NCBI GenBank assembly: GCA_031216915.1
Contig: CM062294.1
Coordinates: 31,945,128-32,009,127, forward strand
From: Pictodentalium vernedei
Lineage: Eukaryota; Mollusca; Scaphopoda; Dentaliida; Dentaliidae
Length of the DNA stretch: 64,000 bases
Reading direction: 5' to 3'
Part shown: positions 46,027-57,330 of the stretch, in pieces
Layout of the letters: each line of letters opens with the position of its first letter
How positions within the stretch are numbered: the stretch's first letter is position 1
Notes under the pieces: generated by a model
Databases searched by the model: none
What the model was told of the DNA's origin: nothing
The model's input: the letters and a program-made list of their open reading frames with translations, nothing else
Position numbers and translations under genes: made by a program

Positions 46027-46384
46027 ATAAATGTTTATTTTGTACATACATATGAGAATCGTGTCGCATTTCGCGAAGGGAATAACAATACTGTATCAAT
46101 GCATACGACACATTGCATCGAAAATTGCGATGTGATACCGCTAAAATCACATCCTATGATAGTTTTATACATTTTGAATTTTCCCTCCAAAATAAATATG
46201 ACGAACGCGGACCGAAAAACGAATGCGCCGGTGGCTGAAAAACCAAATTTTAATTTTCTTCAGCCTACATCTTTTTTTAATAGGATATTTTGTACAAACA
46301 GTAAAATAAAAAACAGAAGTAAAAAATATAAAGAAACATTTATGACAACATAATTCAACGTATTGATATAGGATTTTTAGCTCG
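46027..46384. other. Unassigned DNA
   Basis: Short ORFs without recognised motif. Confidence 0.4.
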
Positions 46385-46824
46385 AGTGAATGTACTTTTT
46401 CTTCCAGTTTCTTTTCCCATCCCTTATATTCAGTATTTATACCTTTGTGTTGCCTTTCCCATTGGGCGCCGGGATTTATCGCCCCTTTCGGAGTCTCTAT
46501 ATGAGTGTTTTTCTTTTGAGGGGTTACCACCACTACTATTACAAAATTTCACCCTTTCAACTATTTTCCTTTTTTGCAGGCCGTGCCTTGATACATGTTC
46601 TGTGTTGTCTTTTTCCTTTTGTTGTGATTCTCCAGTGTGCCTGTAACTCTTTTAAGGACACTCGCACACTAGGTTTTTCAGTTCTAGGAGTTTGTACTAC
46701 ACTGTTCATTTTTGCTTTGTATATTATATGCCTTGGGGTGTTTGTCTTACACCTTCTTTCTTGTGATTGGAATTTTCGCACTTTTCGATGTGCTTCTATT
46801 TGTGCAGCCATTTTTTAGAGGGTA

Positions 46825-46972
46825 TCTACACTATTTTTGTGAATATCGGGAATTATCTCATGAGTGTGGACCTGAAAGTTTTATTTTTCACGAGCGCTTG
46901 CGCGAGTGAAAAATAATACTTTCAGGTCCACACGAATGAGATAATTCCCGATATTCACTAAAATAGTGTAGA
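46825..46972. repeat. Hairpin (67-bp arms, 14-bp centre) with a tandem partial copy
   Basis: Arms 46825-46891 and 46906-46972; core ctgaaagttttatttttcac. The right arm and the ~180 bp after it recur at about 47145-47395 (ctttcaggtccacac, ttttctttttattatatgc), giving a ~250-bp tandem pair. The second copy contains tgacgtca (47367-47374). A smaller hairpin (47391-47437) closes the block. Confidence 0.85.
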
Positions 46973-48028
46973 TTTTCTTTTTATTATATGCTACTTGACA
47001 TTTTACTGTGCAATATTCAGCCCAGTTTCACTGCAAAAAATTATGTTTGAAAAAAATAACAAAGATCAGCTGATCGTTCATTCAGGATGACGTTCAAGGC
47101 GACGTCATGCGCCGAAGCGTAACGTCATTTAGGAAGGTACTGAAAAAAATTCGCGCAAGCGCGCGTGAAAAATAAAACTTTCAGGTCCACACTCATGAGA
47201 TAGTTGCAGATACCAACTAAAATAGAGTAGATTTTCTTTTTATTATATGCTACGAGACATTTTATTGCACAATATTCAGACCAATTCGATCCCAAATGCG
47301 TACCTTTCAAAACAATAACAAAGATCATCTGATCGTCCCTTCAAGGCGACGTGATGCGGCGTAGCGTGACGTCATTTCGGAAGCAACTGAGAAATATTTC
47401 TCGATATCTATCGAACCGATAGATACCGAGAAATATCTTTTAGATAGTTTGCGATAATTCACAAGCTAGAATATAATAAATAGGTGTTATCCCAACCCCT
47501 TTTTCAATATTCCTCGTTTATATTCATTATTAATTGTCCTGATAAGTGTTCTATGTCGTTTCGTTCTCCTTGCCGTGTTTTTGCAGTGCACGTGTAACCC
47601 TTTGAGGATCACTCGCCCACTGAGTATCTCAGTTCTGGGAATTCGTACCACTCCATTCATCATTTGCTTAGGAACACTTGCTTTTTCCTGTAATGGGATT
47701 TGTTGCACTTTTAGACGATTGATTTTTGGACTATGTACTTGTAGTTATATTGGGGATGTTACCCCCACCCTTTTTCCAACATAGTCCTTCTATACCTATT
47801 ATCCGTCTAATATTTGTTGGCTTTACCTTAATATATATTCTGTCTTGTTTCCTTCCTTTTGTTTTGATTCTCCGGTGTGCTGTGTGACTGTAACCCTTTT
47901 ATGGGCACTCTCCTACTGAGTATCTCAGTTCTATGGATTAGGACTCCACCGTTCTGCTATGATATTTGTCTAAGGATACTTGTATGTTCCCTTCCTCGTC
48001 TTTGTAATAGAATCTATGGCCCCTTTGA

Positions 48029-48269
48029 CTGGTTGAGTGATAGATTATTTTTGGAAGTTGGAATTTGTTCATATAGATTTGCATTATTAAAAATTATTGG
48101 AGAGTGCCTTAAGGCACTCTCCAATAATTTTTAATAATGCAAATCTATATGAACACAATTGTATTTGCTTATGACTGAATAGGAAATTTGTGTAAAGAAT
48201 ATGAAGACTTTAGTATGGTACCCTCATGTTTCTTGAAAGCCATGATAGTGGCTTCCAGCACTCAACCAG
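48029..48269. mobile_element. TTAA-type MITE, CTGGTTGAG family, copy 3
   Basis: Left flank TTGA (48025-48028), right TTAA (48270-48273). Centre palindrome ttggagagtgccttaaggcactctccaa-type (about 48080-48150) with long arms. Confidence 0.9.
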
Positions 48270-48411
48270 TTAAGCGAGTTTCTGTTTATACAGTCATTTA
48301 GAGGGGTGTTACTCACACCCCTTTTCTAACATTTCCCTTCTATATTTATTATACTTTCCCTTTGCCTTCGTCTTGTCCTGATAGGTGATCTGAGTCGTCT
48401 CTTTCCTTTTT

Positions 48412-48543
48412 ATGTGATTACTCAGTGTTCGTGTAACCCTTTTGATGTGATTACTCAGTGTTCGTGTAACCATTTTGATGTGATTACTCAGTGTTCGTGT
48501 AACCATTTTGATGTGATTCTTCAGTGTTCGTGTTACCCTTACA
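48412..48543 (+). repeat. 33-bp tandem repeat, 4 copies
   Basis: Units start atgtgatt and carry tcagtgttcgtgtaacc at 48412, 48445, 48478 and 48511, exactly 33 bp apart. A local amplification inside one 305-bp LINE unit. Confidence 0.93.
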
Positions 48544-49171
48544 GGGGCACTCGGCCACTGTATCTATCAGTCTCAGGAATTTGTACTATACCGTTCAACA
48601 TTAGCCTACATATTATTTACCTACGGTACTTGTGTTTCCCATTTCCCTTCCCTATAATGGGATTTATTGCTCCTTTCGGCCAGTTTCTGTTCGGGCAGTC
48701 ACTTTGGTGGTGTTATCCCCACCCCTCTTCCGCTATTTTCATGTAACACTTATCATATATTCCCTTCTGCCTTCAATATTTGTTGGCCTTCTCCTGATAT
48801 AAGTGTCCTGTGTCGCCCTCTCCCTTTTACTGGGATTCTTCAGTGCACGTGGAAGCCTTTTAAGGGCACTCAGTCTGTAGTTCTTCCACGTTCTGTTCTG
48901 GGAATTTGTATTACACCATTCATTATTATCTCATACATTATTTGGCTTGGAGTACTTGTCTCTCTTCTTTCTCCTCCCTGTGATGGGATTTATCGACCTT
49001 TCGGCCGTGATGTTTGTTTTCCAATTATTTTGAGGGCGTCATCTTATCCCTTTTTCTAATATTCCTTGTTTAGAGTTATTGTCCTTTTCCTCATGCCTAC
49101 ATTATTTGCTAGCCTTGCCCTGATAAAGCATATATTTGTTGCCTATTTCCTTTTTATTACACACCTAATAA

Positions 49172-49412
49172 CTGGTTGAGTGCTAGAAGCCACTATAAGG
49201 GCTTTGAAAAATATGAGGATACCAGAGCAAAAGCCAGTGTTTGCCTTGCTCATGTTTCATACTAAGTCAAACACAAATAATATTCTGTTTATATAAATTT
49301 GTTTTATCAGAAATTATTGAAGAGTGCCTGAGGGCACTCTTCAATAATTTCTAATAAAACAAATTTTGATCAACAAATTCAAACCATCAAAAATAATGTA
49401 GCCCTCAACCAG
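49172..49412. mobile_element. TTAA-type MITE, CTGGTTGAG family, copy 4
   Basis: Right flank TTAA (49413-49416), left ATAA. Centre tgaagagtgcc / ggcactcttca. Arm differences from copy 3 are mirrored. Confidence 0.9.
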
Positions 49413-49416
49413 TTAA

Positions 49417-50165
49417 TGTAAAACACGGGATTTCCACTGTTCTGCCTGTACGATAAAAATAAAGTTGTATCCCACATGTGGGTGATACAAATCACATTCG
49501 ATTTCGTTTCCAATGTAAACTGAGAAGGAACCTGTCCAAATAAATCATGTCACCGTTGGTCGAATTACCGAGCATACATTCAATCTCCCTGGTCGAATGC
49601 ACCGGAGTCGAGATCGCTTGGAAATTCCAAGTTTCTCATTTAGATTTGTTTACCCGGGATATTTAAACAATCAGATTCGAGTAAAAAAAATTCAAAATAA
49701 AAATAACATTCTGACAGCTTGTTCCTTGAGAAATACTTTCCACAAATGTTCATATAATGATGGAGTGTGCTAAACTTATTAGCTATTTAAAACCTTTTTG
49801 TTTTGTTATTCCCCGCAGTTTTGTCAATATTTGAAGTTCGATTATCCTGACCGTTATACTGATCGGTGTCAGTTGGTTTCGACCAATCGAATGCCGTCAA
49901 AATTGAAAAGCAAATTAGGGTTGGTACCCCGTCCATTAACAATGATGTCTTCTTGGCAACGACGGAAAAGCAGCTTGTATCAACTAAGAAAGTGCTTCTA
50001 GTTCAATTTTCGTGTAGACTGGTTGTTACATGGGAGGTATGTGATAAATACAGAACCACACATACGTTTGAATGGGTTAAGAATTATCCCACTGGATTGC
50101 TTTGGCCCAGGGTATCACCAGAGCCTGAGGCTCGAGTGACATCCTTAGCCAAAGGCAATCGAGTA
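49417..50165 (+). other. Mostly unassigned DNA within the second LINE copy
   Basis: Includes an ORF at 49866-50195 without recognised domain. LINE-like sequence resumes at about 50166 (gtatgtaaccatttcaggga). Confidence 0.4.
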
Positions 50166-50299
50166 TATTTCTGTAATTCTTTGGTGTGTATGTAACCATT
50201 TCAGGGACACTTGTTCACCTACTTTCTCAGACTTGGGACTGTGTACCACATCTGCTTTATTAAGGTTTAACAGCAAGTTAACAATCAAGGTCGTATCGT

Positions 50300-50530
50300 A
50301 TTGGTGACAGTTTTACAGGTGGAGGAATCCGGAGAACCACCGAGTAACTACGAGCAGCTGCCAGCACCCCAACATCTTAACTACGCACCACAGCAGAGGA
50401 AGGGTTAAATTGGTTGAAGACATGCGCACAATCGACGTGCAGTACGCCTCAGTGCACGGGGTCATCGTGCCCCCATATGGACAATCGGGTTTAAATGCCC
50501 TGCCCAAAGCAACAACGCGGGAGTCCGAAT
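50300..50530 (-). mobile_element. SINE copy on the minus strand with a 5S rRNA-derived head
   Basis: The body matches the tRNA-headed SINEs (complement of gaagacatgcgcaca and agtacgcctcagtg segments, ending near the accgtaaaactgtc-type tail). In the tRNA-headed copies the promoter part precedes this body; here the adjacent upstream sequence (50534-50610) is 5S rRNA-like instead. The 3' A-rich tail is missing. Confidence 0.75.
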
Positions 50531-50533
50531 CGA

Positions 50534-50610
50534 TCACTCAGACGGTCACTCATCCAGGGACGAACCGGGCTCGACGTTGCTTAACTTCGGTGATCTGACG
50601 AGAACCGGTT
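50534..50610 (-). pseudogene. 5S rRNA-derived segment (head of the SINE)
   Basis: Minus-strand reading gives ccggttctcgtcagatcacc, gaagttaagcaacgtcgagc and ggatgagtgaccgtctg, which match the central part of metazoan 5S rRNA (roughly nucleotides 25-100) with a few changes. The 5' portion of 5S is absent. It is not a functional 5S gene. Confidence 0.8.
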
Positions 50611-50639
50611 AACGCCCCCTCCACACCGATCACCTTTAT

Positions 50640-51200
50640 CATCTTTTCCGTTCCCTTTCTAATGGCTGCTCTTTTTCTTCCCTTCTTTTAAGTGGTGGGA
50701 TTTGTAATTCCCTGTCAATTAAGATTACTTCCCTTTGTGGTATAACCTCTGTAATTCTAATTGGGATACTTGTTGTGGTCATTATGCTGCTTTGGGGCTT
50801 GGTCGTTTGTGGGGTTTTTCTCCCGTTTAACCCCCTCTCTCTTAATAATGTGTATGGTCTGCTTTCGTCCAGTAGACAAACGTCTCTTTGAGATTTCCTC
50901 AATAACCCGCCATGTGACGTGGCTTCTCTTCGGGAGACATATATTAGTAGCCTTTCTATGGACATGAGAACGGCATTTTTCTTCTCTAAGTATAAAGACT
51001 TTTTTGGTATTTTGGTACTAACGACAGTTGTGGCGTTGAGGTGTTGATTTATCGAGCTCTTCCCTTTACTGTTAAGCACTTCTACTTATATTTCTTTGGT
51101 CGTGATATCGTGATGGGTATCTCTCTTGATGATAAGACATTGGTACTGGATCAATTCCTGATTGAACATCTGGTGACTTCACTGAATCCTTGGTGTCTTT
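50640..51200 (+). pseudogene. Second Tx1-like LINE copy: decayed ORF2 endonuclease
   Basis: Weakly conserved segments in order match the 19.6-kb ORF2: LNNVYGLLSSSRQTSL, LRETYISSLSMDM and FFFSKYKDFFG correspond to LNVNGLRSSSRLSSL, LQETHVDSLSMGR and SFLSKYKAFWY. Multiple stops and shifts are present. The reverse transcriptase is not recognised downstream, so the copy is truncated or replaced after about 51.2 kb. Confidence 0.75.
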
Positions 51201-51905
51201 TTTAAGAGCAGAAAAAGAGAAACAAAGTATTGATTGTCGCTCGCCAACTGTTGATACAACTCAAAATAAAAACACAAAACTATTTCTGTAGGTTTCTTCA
51301 GTTGTCTCGACAGGTGGCGACTGAATATGGCTGCTTCACCTTAGGTGTCAACAGAAGATGGCTGCTGCACTTCAGTCATGACACGTCGATGATTAGGCGA
51401 CCCTCGAAGACAGTGGGTTATCGTATACTAATCACACTATTGATATTCTTCACAGCAACCTTAATCAAGTCCCCTATTGGATCGTTGAATTCACTTCCAA
51501 AAGAAACTAAAATAGACAATAATACCCCTCCTTCTCCATTGTGAGGTTTGGACGATTAAAATATTTCTTTCCCCTCGTATGATAAATTTCTAATCAAACT
51601 TACTCATCCTTGCTGAAACAGCAGCACAATTTTAATTACTGAAGCACCGGGTTGTACCAGTAGTGAGGGGTGGCACTATAGGGACAAGCATTTAACACTG
51701 AATTTCCCATACCCCAATGTTGTCACTTGAGACACAAAATTAACATAGGATTCTCCATAGGGTTTTGCGCCTCAAGTGACATTTTTGTGCCCAGAGTGAC
51801 ATTTTTGAAGCCAGGAAAAAGATTTTAAAATCAAGAATACCCAAGACAGGGAGGTAGACAGCCTTTTAGGTTATGCCATTTCCTTTCTGCCTTTTTGATC
51901 TGTGA
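51201..51905. other. Unassigned DNA
   Basis: No recognised LINE, repeat or gene. Confidence 0.4.
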
Positions 51906-52070
51906 CCTGGGGCAAATACTATAAAACTTTTACAATAGTATTTTCTAGAATTGTATTTTCTACCTATTAATTTTACTAATTAAAATCAATCATTGGCATT
52001 TAAAATTCCAAACTAGAAAATACAATCCTAGAAAATACAATTGTAAAAGTTTTATAGTATTGGCCCCTGG
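51906..52070. mobile_element. MITE-like inverted repeat, tips CCTGGGGC
   Basis: Arms 51906-51961 and 52015-52070, for example actataaaacttttacaat / attgtaaaagttttatagt, around a ~53-bp spacer. Target duplication not identified. Confidence 0.75.
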
Positions 52071-52093
52071 TCTGTTGTATTGTTTTACTGTAG

Positions 52094-52440
52094 GTTCGGG
52101 GCGCGGTGGCTCAATAGGTAGAGGTGCAGGCTGCAAGCCGAAAAGTCCACGATTCCAATCCCACCTGCGGCAACCGCGTCGTGTCCTTGGGCAAGACACT
52201 TCACCCTAATTGCCCACGTGGGGAACTGTGGCGTTGTGTACTAAGGCGTACTGCACTTTCACTGTGCACTTGTCTTCAACCAATGCTAACCCTGCCTGTG
52301 TGGAGTTAGTATTGCTGGGGAGCTGACAGTTGCTCGCCGTTACTCAGTGATTCTCCCTGGGAACTCCGGCTTCCTCCACCCGTAAAACTGCCCTGGTCAT
52401 GATTAGCCATGATGCAGAAATATGTGACCTTAAACACCAA

Positions 52441-52495
<55 letters not shown>

Positions 52496-52496
52496 A
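52094..52496 (+). mobile_element. Full-length tRNA-derived SINE with (AAAT)n tail
   Basis: Head gcgcggtggctcaataggtag, B-box ccacgattccaatccc (changed), body gtgtccttgggcaagacact and a long (AAAT)n tail (about 52439-52496). Target duplication tactgtag at 52086-52093 and 52497-52504. Confidence 0.92.
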
Positions 52497-52627
52497 TACT
52501 GTAGATAATTTTAATTCTAATTCTATTTCTTCGACACACTCGTTGTCCTCTCATGTAATGTTCCCGCAGAAAGAGATTTAAAATTCTTAATATAATCTGC
52601 TGAGTATTTTTAGTAAAAATATTTCTC

Positions 52628-52675
52628 ATCAACTCTAGTCATGGCTGCTGTAAAGCAGCCATGACTAGATTTGAT
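52628..52675. repeat. Hairpin (22-bp arms, 4-bp loop)
   Basis: Arms 52628-52649 and 52654-52675, centre catggctgctgtaaagcagc; one mismatch. Confidence 0.88.
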
Positions 52676-53853
52676 AAAATATTTTAGAAAACTGAACTGA
52701 ATAAATCATTAGCCAAGAAGGGAGTTTAATTTACAGTGACAAATTTGCTTATTTTACTGGCTAGAGATTCCATTCCCTGTTCCCAGCTGGAATATCCATC
52801 AACAGCATGCAAGATTCATGTTTAAGGTTTTTGCTTCCGTCTCACCATTTCCAGTACAAAGTGTAGGAACACATTCTCGTCTATCCAATACCTTATTTTT
52901 GGTGTGTGTGTGGGGGGGGGGGGGGGGGGGGGGGTTATTGATGTGGTTTAGAGAGCCCCGATTCCATTTCTCACATTTAAGAAAATATATAATGTTTTCA
53001 GATCTTGTAACACAAAATGTGACTGTGTCCCATGGACATTTGAGGTTTTCTATTGAAAACTAAAACCACTTGTCGAGTGGAATGTCATTATTTGCTCTGT
53101 ATTCTAATTCATTTGTCGTCACACTAATTCCTCCTATATTTTACCTTTTAGACATCTCACTATTGAATCGGCCAAATCCTGAACGTTATCTACAGCTGAC
53201 ACACTTTCTAGCTTTGATTTTAAATTCTTCTCAAAGTACCTCCAGTCTGCTTCTTTTCACGTTCCTTAAATGTCCTTAAAGATCGCCTATGTTTTGCCTT
53301 TCTATTGCCCTAACCCTTCCTGTTATTGAGCTGTAATGAGTGATGTTTTCCGAGTTAAAAAGAAGTAGGGAGATGTCCCGATTTAGCTACCGCTCACCGT
53401 CCGTTCGAACAAGCACTCAACGCGTAACGATGGTCAGCAAGGGGTGTGTCGATGGGAGAGAGTACTCCCCTCCCTCTCATAGCAGTAGAGTGGGTCTGGG
53501 GTCTAGCTCAGCCACAATTGTATAAAAATTTACTAATCACAACTCTTCAAAAGAAGTGGCCATTGTTTTCTGAGCGAGACTGAGTTGCACACAGCTAAAA
53601 TGGGTGAAGTGTGGCTAACAAGTTCTCGTCGTGTTGAATATTCATGAAGATCAACCCATTTTGGGTCTTGAAACAGAAGGAGAATCACGTACTGACTAAG
53701 AGAAATGTTGGGGAACTCCAAGAGTTTCCTCCCATTAACGCTGATTTTCTTCAACTTTATTTACGTTTAGTACTTCCACCTTTATTGCGTTTAAAATCTT
53801 ATAATGCACTATTTGCTTCAATTGTACCATGGAATATATTGACAGAACGCCAT
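52676..53853. other. Unassigned DNA with a G run (52912-52933)
   Basis: No gene or repeat family recognised. Confidence 0.4.
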
Positions 53854-53990
53854 GTGTGTTTGAATCGGTGGGTGTTTCACACAGCGAGTTGGAATGGCGT
53901 AGTCATATTTCGCGAGAGGCGTACACTCGAGCGAAATATGACTACGCCATTCCAACGAGTTATGTAAAACACCCACCGATTCAAACACAC
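53854..53990. repeat. Hairpin (60-bp arms, 17-bp loop)
   Basis: Arms 53854-53913 and 53931-53990; core tggaatggcgtagtcatatt and complement. Few mismatches. Confidence 0.92.
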
Positions 53991-54143
53991 AACCCGTGCA
54001 TTAAAATGCATTTAAATAAACAAATTTTAATTCCGATAATTAAACCCAAAGGTGAAGAGTTTGTTTTGACTGAAGCTGTACTGATCGATAAAAAATCAAA
54101 ACAACCTTTTCGGAACCAGTGTTTGTTGAAATTCCTATCGCTG

Positions 54144-54235
54144 TTTACTAACAGTAATAGCCACAAAATGGTTAGGCGTGGATGGCCTGGTGCCCATTCA
54201 CGCCTAACCATTTGGAGGCTATTACTGTTAGTAAA
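54144..54235. repeat. Hairpin (37-bp arms, 18-bp loop)
   Basis: Arms 54144-54180 and 54199-54235; core aaatggttaggcgtg / cacgcctaaccattt. Confidence 0.9.
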
Positions 54236-55107
54236 AATATAAGTACAAATATGTGCAGATTTGCAAAACAGCTGAGAGAAACGTTTTTAAAAGAAGTTCG
54301 AAGCATGTCAAGGTGTACGAAGATTTACCGAAATAAAGCATAGTTACTGGAAGTTGTGGCTGCAACCACTTTTTTCACCGATAGCAATGAATGCACCACG
54401 TCAGTCCTGACCCCGTGCTACACATACAGTAGTCTATATAAAGAAGACAAGTAGTGAAAGCTTTTTTTGCCCTGATCGATACCCCCTTCCCAGTTCATTT
54501 GTGTGAATTCGTCCATTGAACAAAGATTCATCAACACAGTTTTCTTGTACAGTTATCCACAGGGTATTTAACTTCATGTTTATCATAAATTAATAATCAA
54601 ATCATCATTCTACGGCTTCTTTATTTGATAAAAAAAAACCTCTCCGTTCGACTTTTTTGCCAGCGACTCGACGCCATTGGAACAACAATGATGACGTAAG
54701 GTTTCTGATGCTTAAAAATACCGTCTAAAAATGATTGCGGAATATTGAAACGGATCAAGTTCTTGTCACCTGCTTTACAGTGATAGTCGGTGAATTTTTA
54801 GACTGCAGTCGTATATTTTATGCTGTTTATGATAAGAAAAAGGAAGTTTAGAAGTTGGACATCTCTGCAGCAATATCTGCGTGTGCAGAAAATGTGCAGC
54901 TAATGTTACGGTTAGTTCAAAGAAAAAATTTAAGTAAATAAATAAAAGTCTATCCCCATTTGTACACCTCATTAGTGTTGCTTATTTCGTTCTCTCAGGT
55001 TATTTGACTTTTGGTATACCCCGCAGTTTAGGGGTGGCGCCCAACATTCCCCGATGTAGGCGTATGACCTCCCCCACCCCACCTCGGGTGGGGTGGGGGG
55101 GTTCTAG

Positions 55108-55170
55108 ACGAGTTATTTATTTATTGGTGTTTAAGGTCACATATTTTTGTACAATGGCTGATCATGACCA
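55108..55170 (-). mobile_element. SINE 3' tail fragment
   Basis: ttatttattggtgtttaagg and caatggctgatcatgacca match the complement of the SINE 3' end. Confidence 0.75.
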
Positions 55171-55689
55171 CAGCATGAGTATCAACTCAAGACAAGGGGT
55201 GAGCGTTAATAAGCCATGTTGCCCATTTTAGAGAGGGTTTGCACCTCCCAAGCATTGGTGACTGGGTCCTATTTTACCAGTAAACCACAGCCTGTTTACC
55301 ACAGTGGACAGGCACTTTTTCACTTCCCGGGGTTCCCGCGGGGAGGGGTCTAGACAATCCCCGGGCCAACCATGGTTTGGCCAGATGTGTATAATTTTTG
55401 TTTTAATTGGAAAAACGTCGCAATAGGCTTAGGCTTATCTATGAATCTAGAGGCAAGAAAGCCAGTAACTACGAGCAGCCAAGTTAACATAAACTACAGA
55501 TTCTGAAGATATTTTCCAATAATATAACAATACCATGAGTTTGGAGGGCGTTACGGTTTATTACCGACCCGAGAGGAATTAATAAAAGTCCGAGGGTTTA
55601 TTACCGGCCCGAGAATCGAGGGCCGTTAATAAGGCAGAGGGCCGTTCATCTTCATTCACCAAGCGCTGCGTCTGAATAGTCTGTGCCTA

Positions 55690-56112
55690 CAAGCCCCCCC
55701 CCCCCCCCCCCCCCTCCCCATTCACAATCTTCAAGTTTTACGTTTCACTCATCATGGTAACAGGTATTTTTTGATGTAGCCAGTTCAAGTTTGAAAATTG
55801 AGGATGAAGAACGTTTGCAGCAGCAAGTAAAAGGGGTCAAGGGGAACGGCGTTCCCCCCAAAGCATCACTGGCCTTGCCTCCCCACCGACACCCAAACGC
55901 ACGCACAAATGCACGCAGTGGGTTTTCTAGAAAGGTTTTTCTTTTTTTTTTTTAAAAAAAAAGTGTCCCTGGGAAAGATTTTTGTCGAGACCCCGAGATA
56001 TCTTTATCGGCCAAGTGCTTCGTCTGAATAATATGTGCCTACATCAAGCCTCGCCGCTCCCAACCCATTCACCCCCCCCCCCCCCCCTCCGCCCCCCCCC
56101 CCCCCCCCCCCC
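55690..56112. repeat. C homopolymer runs inside the foldback element
   Basis: Runs of about 25 C at 55688-55713 and two interrupted runs at 56068-56112. The two flanks share gcttcgtctgaata / gcgctgcgtctgaata-like sequence, suggesting a decayed direct repeat of about 365 bp. Confidence 0.7.
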
Positions 56113-57099
56113 GCTCCACGTTTCAACCAGCATGTAGTGGGCCTAATAGTCTACACTTTTATGATTAATGTTGTTCAGAATTAAATTTAAATGTTGTCAA
56201 TGGCACAATTCCTAACTAGCATTGTAAAAAAGAGATGCAATAGAATTTCCCTTTTTATACAGGCCTTGAGATCACTCTCACCCCTCCCTGTCTGTCATAT
56301 AGGCCTATAGCCTAAATCTAATACCCGTTTCCGCCCGCCAATACGTATTCCTTTCAAAGCTTCCTGCATTTTCAACTTCTGACAACAAGGTAGCGCTGTC
56401 TTAAATTAACCACCGTTTTTTTTATTAAAGTTCGGACAAGTTGGTTGTGCCTTGACAATAAATGGAACTCGAGGACAGAGGTCCAACAATTGTTTTGCAG
56501 GGAAGACTCTTACATTATAGCCCACATCCATTCTTCTTTTCTGTCGTCTGCAGCACAAGAACAATACAGTGCGTAGTTTCGCTTTCCGGGTTAACTTTTG
56601 TACAACCTAGCAACGAAATGTCACGCCATCACTGTTGTTCCAATGGCGTCGAGTCGCGGGCAAAAAAGTCGAACGGAGAATTTTTTTATCAAATAAAGAA
56701 GTCGTAGTATGATGATTTGATTATTAATTTATGATAAACATGAAGTTAAATACCTTGTGGGTAGCTGTACAAGAAAACTGTGTTGATGAATCTTGGTTCA
56801 ATGAACGAATTCACAAATGAACTGGGAAGGGGGTATCGGTCAGGGCAAAATAGGCTTCCATTACTTGTCTATTATATAGACTACTGTATGTGTAACACGG
56901 ATCAGGACTGACGTGGTTCATTCATTGTTATCGGTGAAAAAAGTGGTTGCAGCTACAACTTCCAGTAACTGTGAATAAAGTTGACCAATTTAGATATAAT
57001 TGGATCCACAAAACGAGACGGCTACGGGACTGGGTTAATGTTCTGGTTGGAAATGATTGGGTTTTTTAAAAATATTATCTCATTTTTGTCTAATTTGTT

Positions 57100-57330
57100 G
57101 TGAATCCTCTGGACGTTTTCATTTTCCCACTATGCGACAGACGGTCGATGATTGTATAACGAAATTTGGGAACTTTTCGAAGGGTAATTAAACGGTGCAG
57201 TAAAAAAGTTCCGGCTTGTATATCATTCTGGCTTGTATATCACCCGTTGAATACAGAATCATTTATATCATAGCGGCGATTCCCTTGAATACAAGGGTTT
57301 CAAGTTTAATGGATGTGTAATAAATCCTGT
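57100..57330. repeat. Inverted copy of the 35.8-36.3 kb repeat, without the MITE
   Basis: Read on the minus strand it matches 35755-35810 joined to 36116-36300. The MITE site is a single TA here. Confidence 0.75.

Larger units (their letters stand above)
46385..49165 (+). mobile_element. Second Tx1-like LINE copy: block of ~305-bp type units
   Basis: Repeated segments with gttctgtgtcgt-like starts and cagtgtacttgtaaccctttt-like cores at about 46575, 47537, 47838, 48385, 48800 and 49125, each followed by ctgagtatctcagttctggg-like sequence. They match the units upstream of ORF2 in the first LINE. The block is interrupted by hairpins (46825-46972 and its partial copy) and a TTAA MITE at 48029-48269; a second MITE begins at its end (49172). 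Confidence 0.7.
54339..56973. mobile_element. Foldback-type element with about 390-bp terminal inverted repeats
   Basis: Left repeat about 54339-54730 and right repeat about 56605-56973 are inverted copies over their whole length (for example agttactggaagttgt..., tcatgtttatcataaattaa, gtcgactcgacgcc-type inner end) with scattered mismatches and indels. Possible 7-bp duplication aataaag at 54332-54338 and 56974-56980. The interior has no coding sequence; it contains a SINE tail fragment, C homopolymers and short direct repeats. Superfamily unknown. Confidence 0.85.

Noticed and set aside
50534-50610. Functional 5S rRNA gene
   Set aside because: Only the central part of 5S is present, with substitutions, and it is fused to a SINE body.
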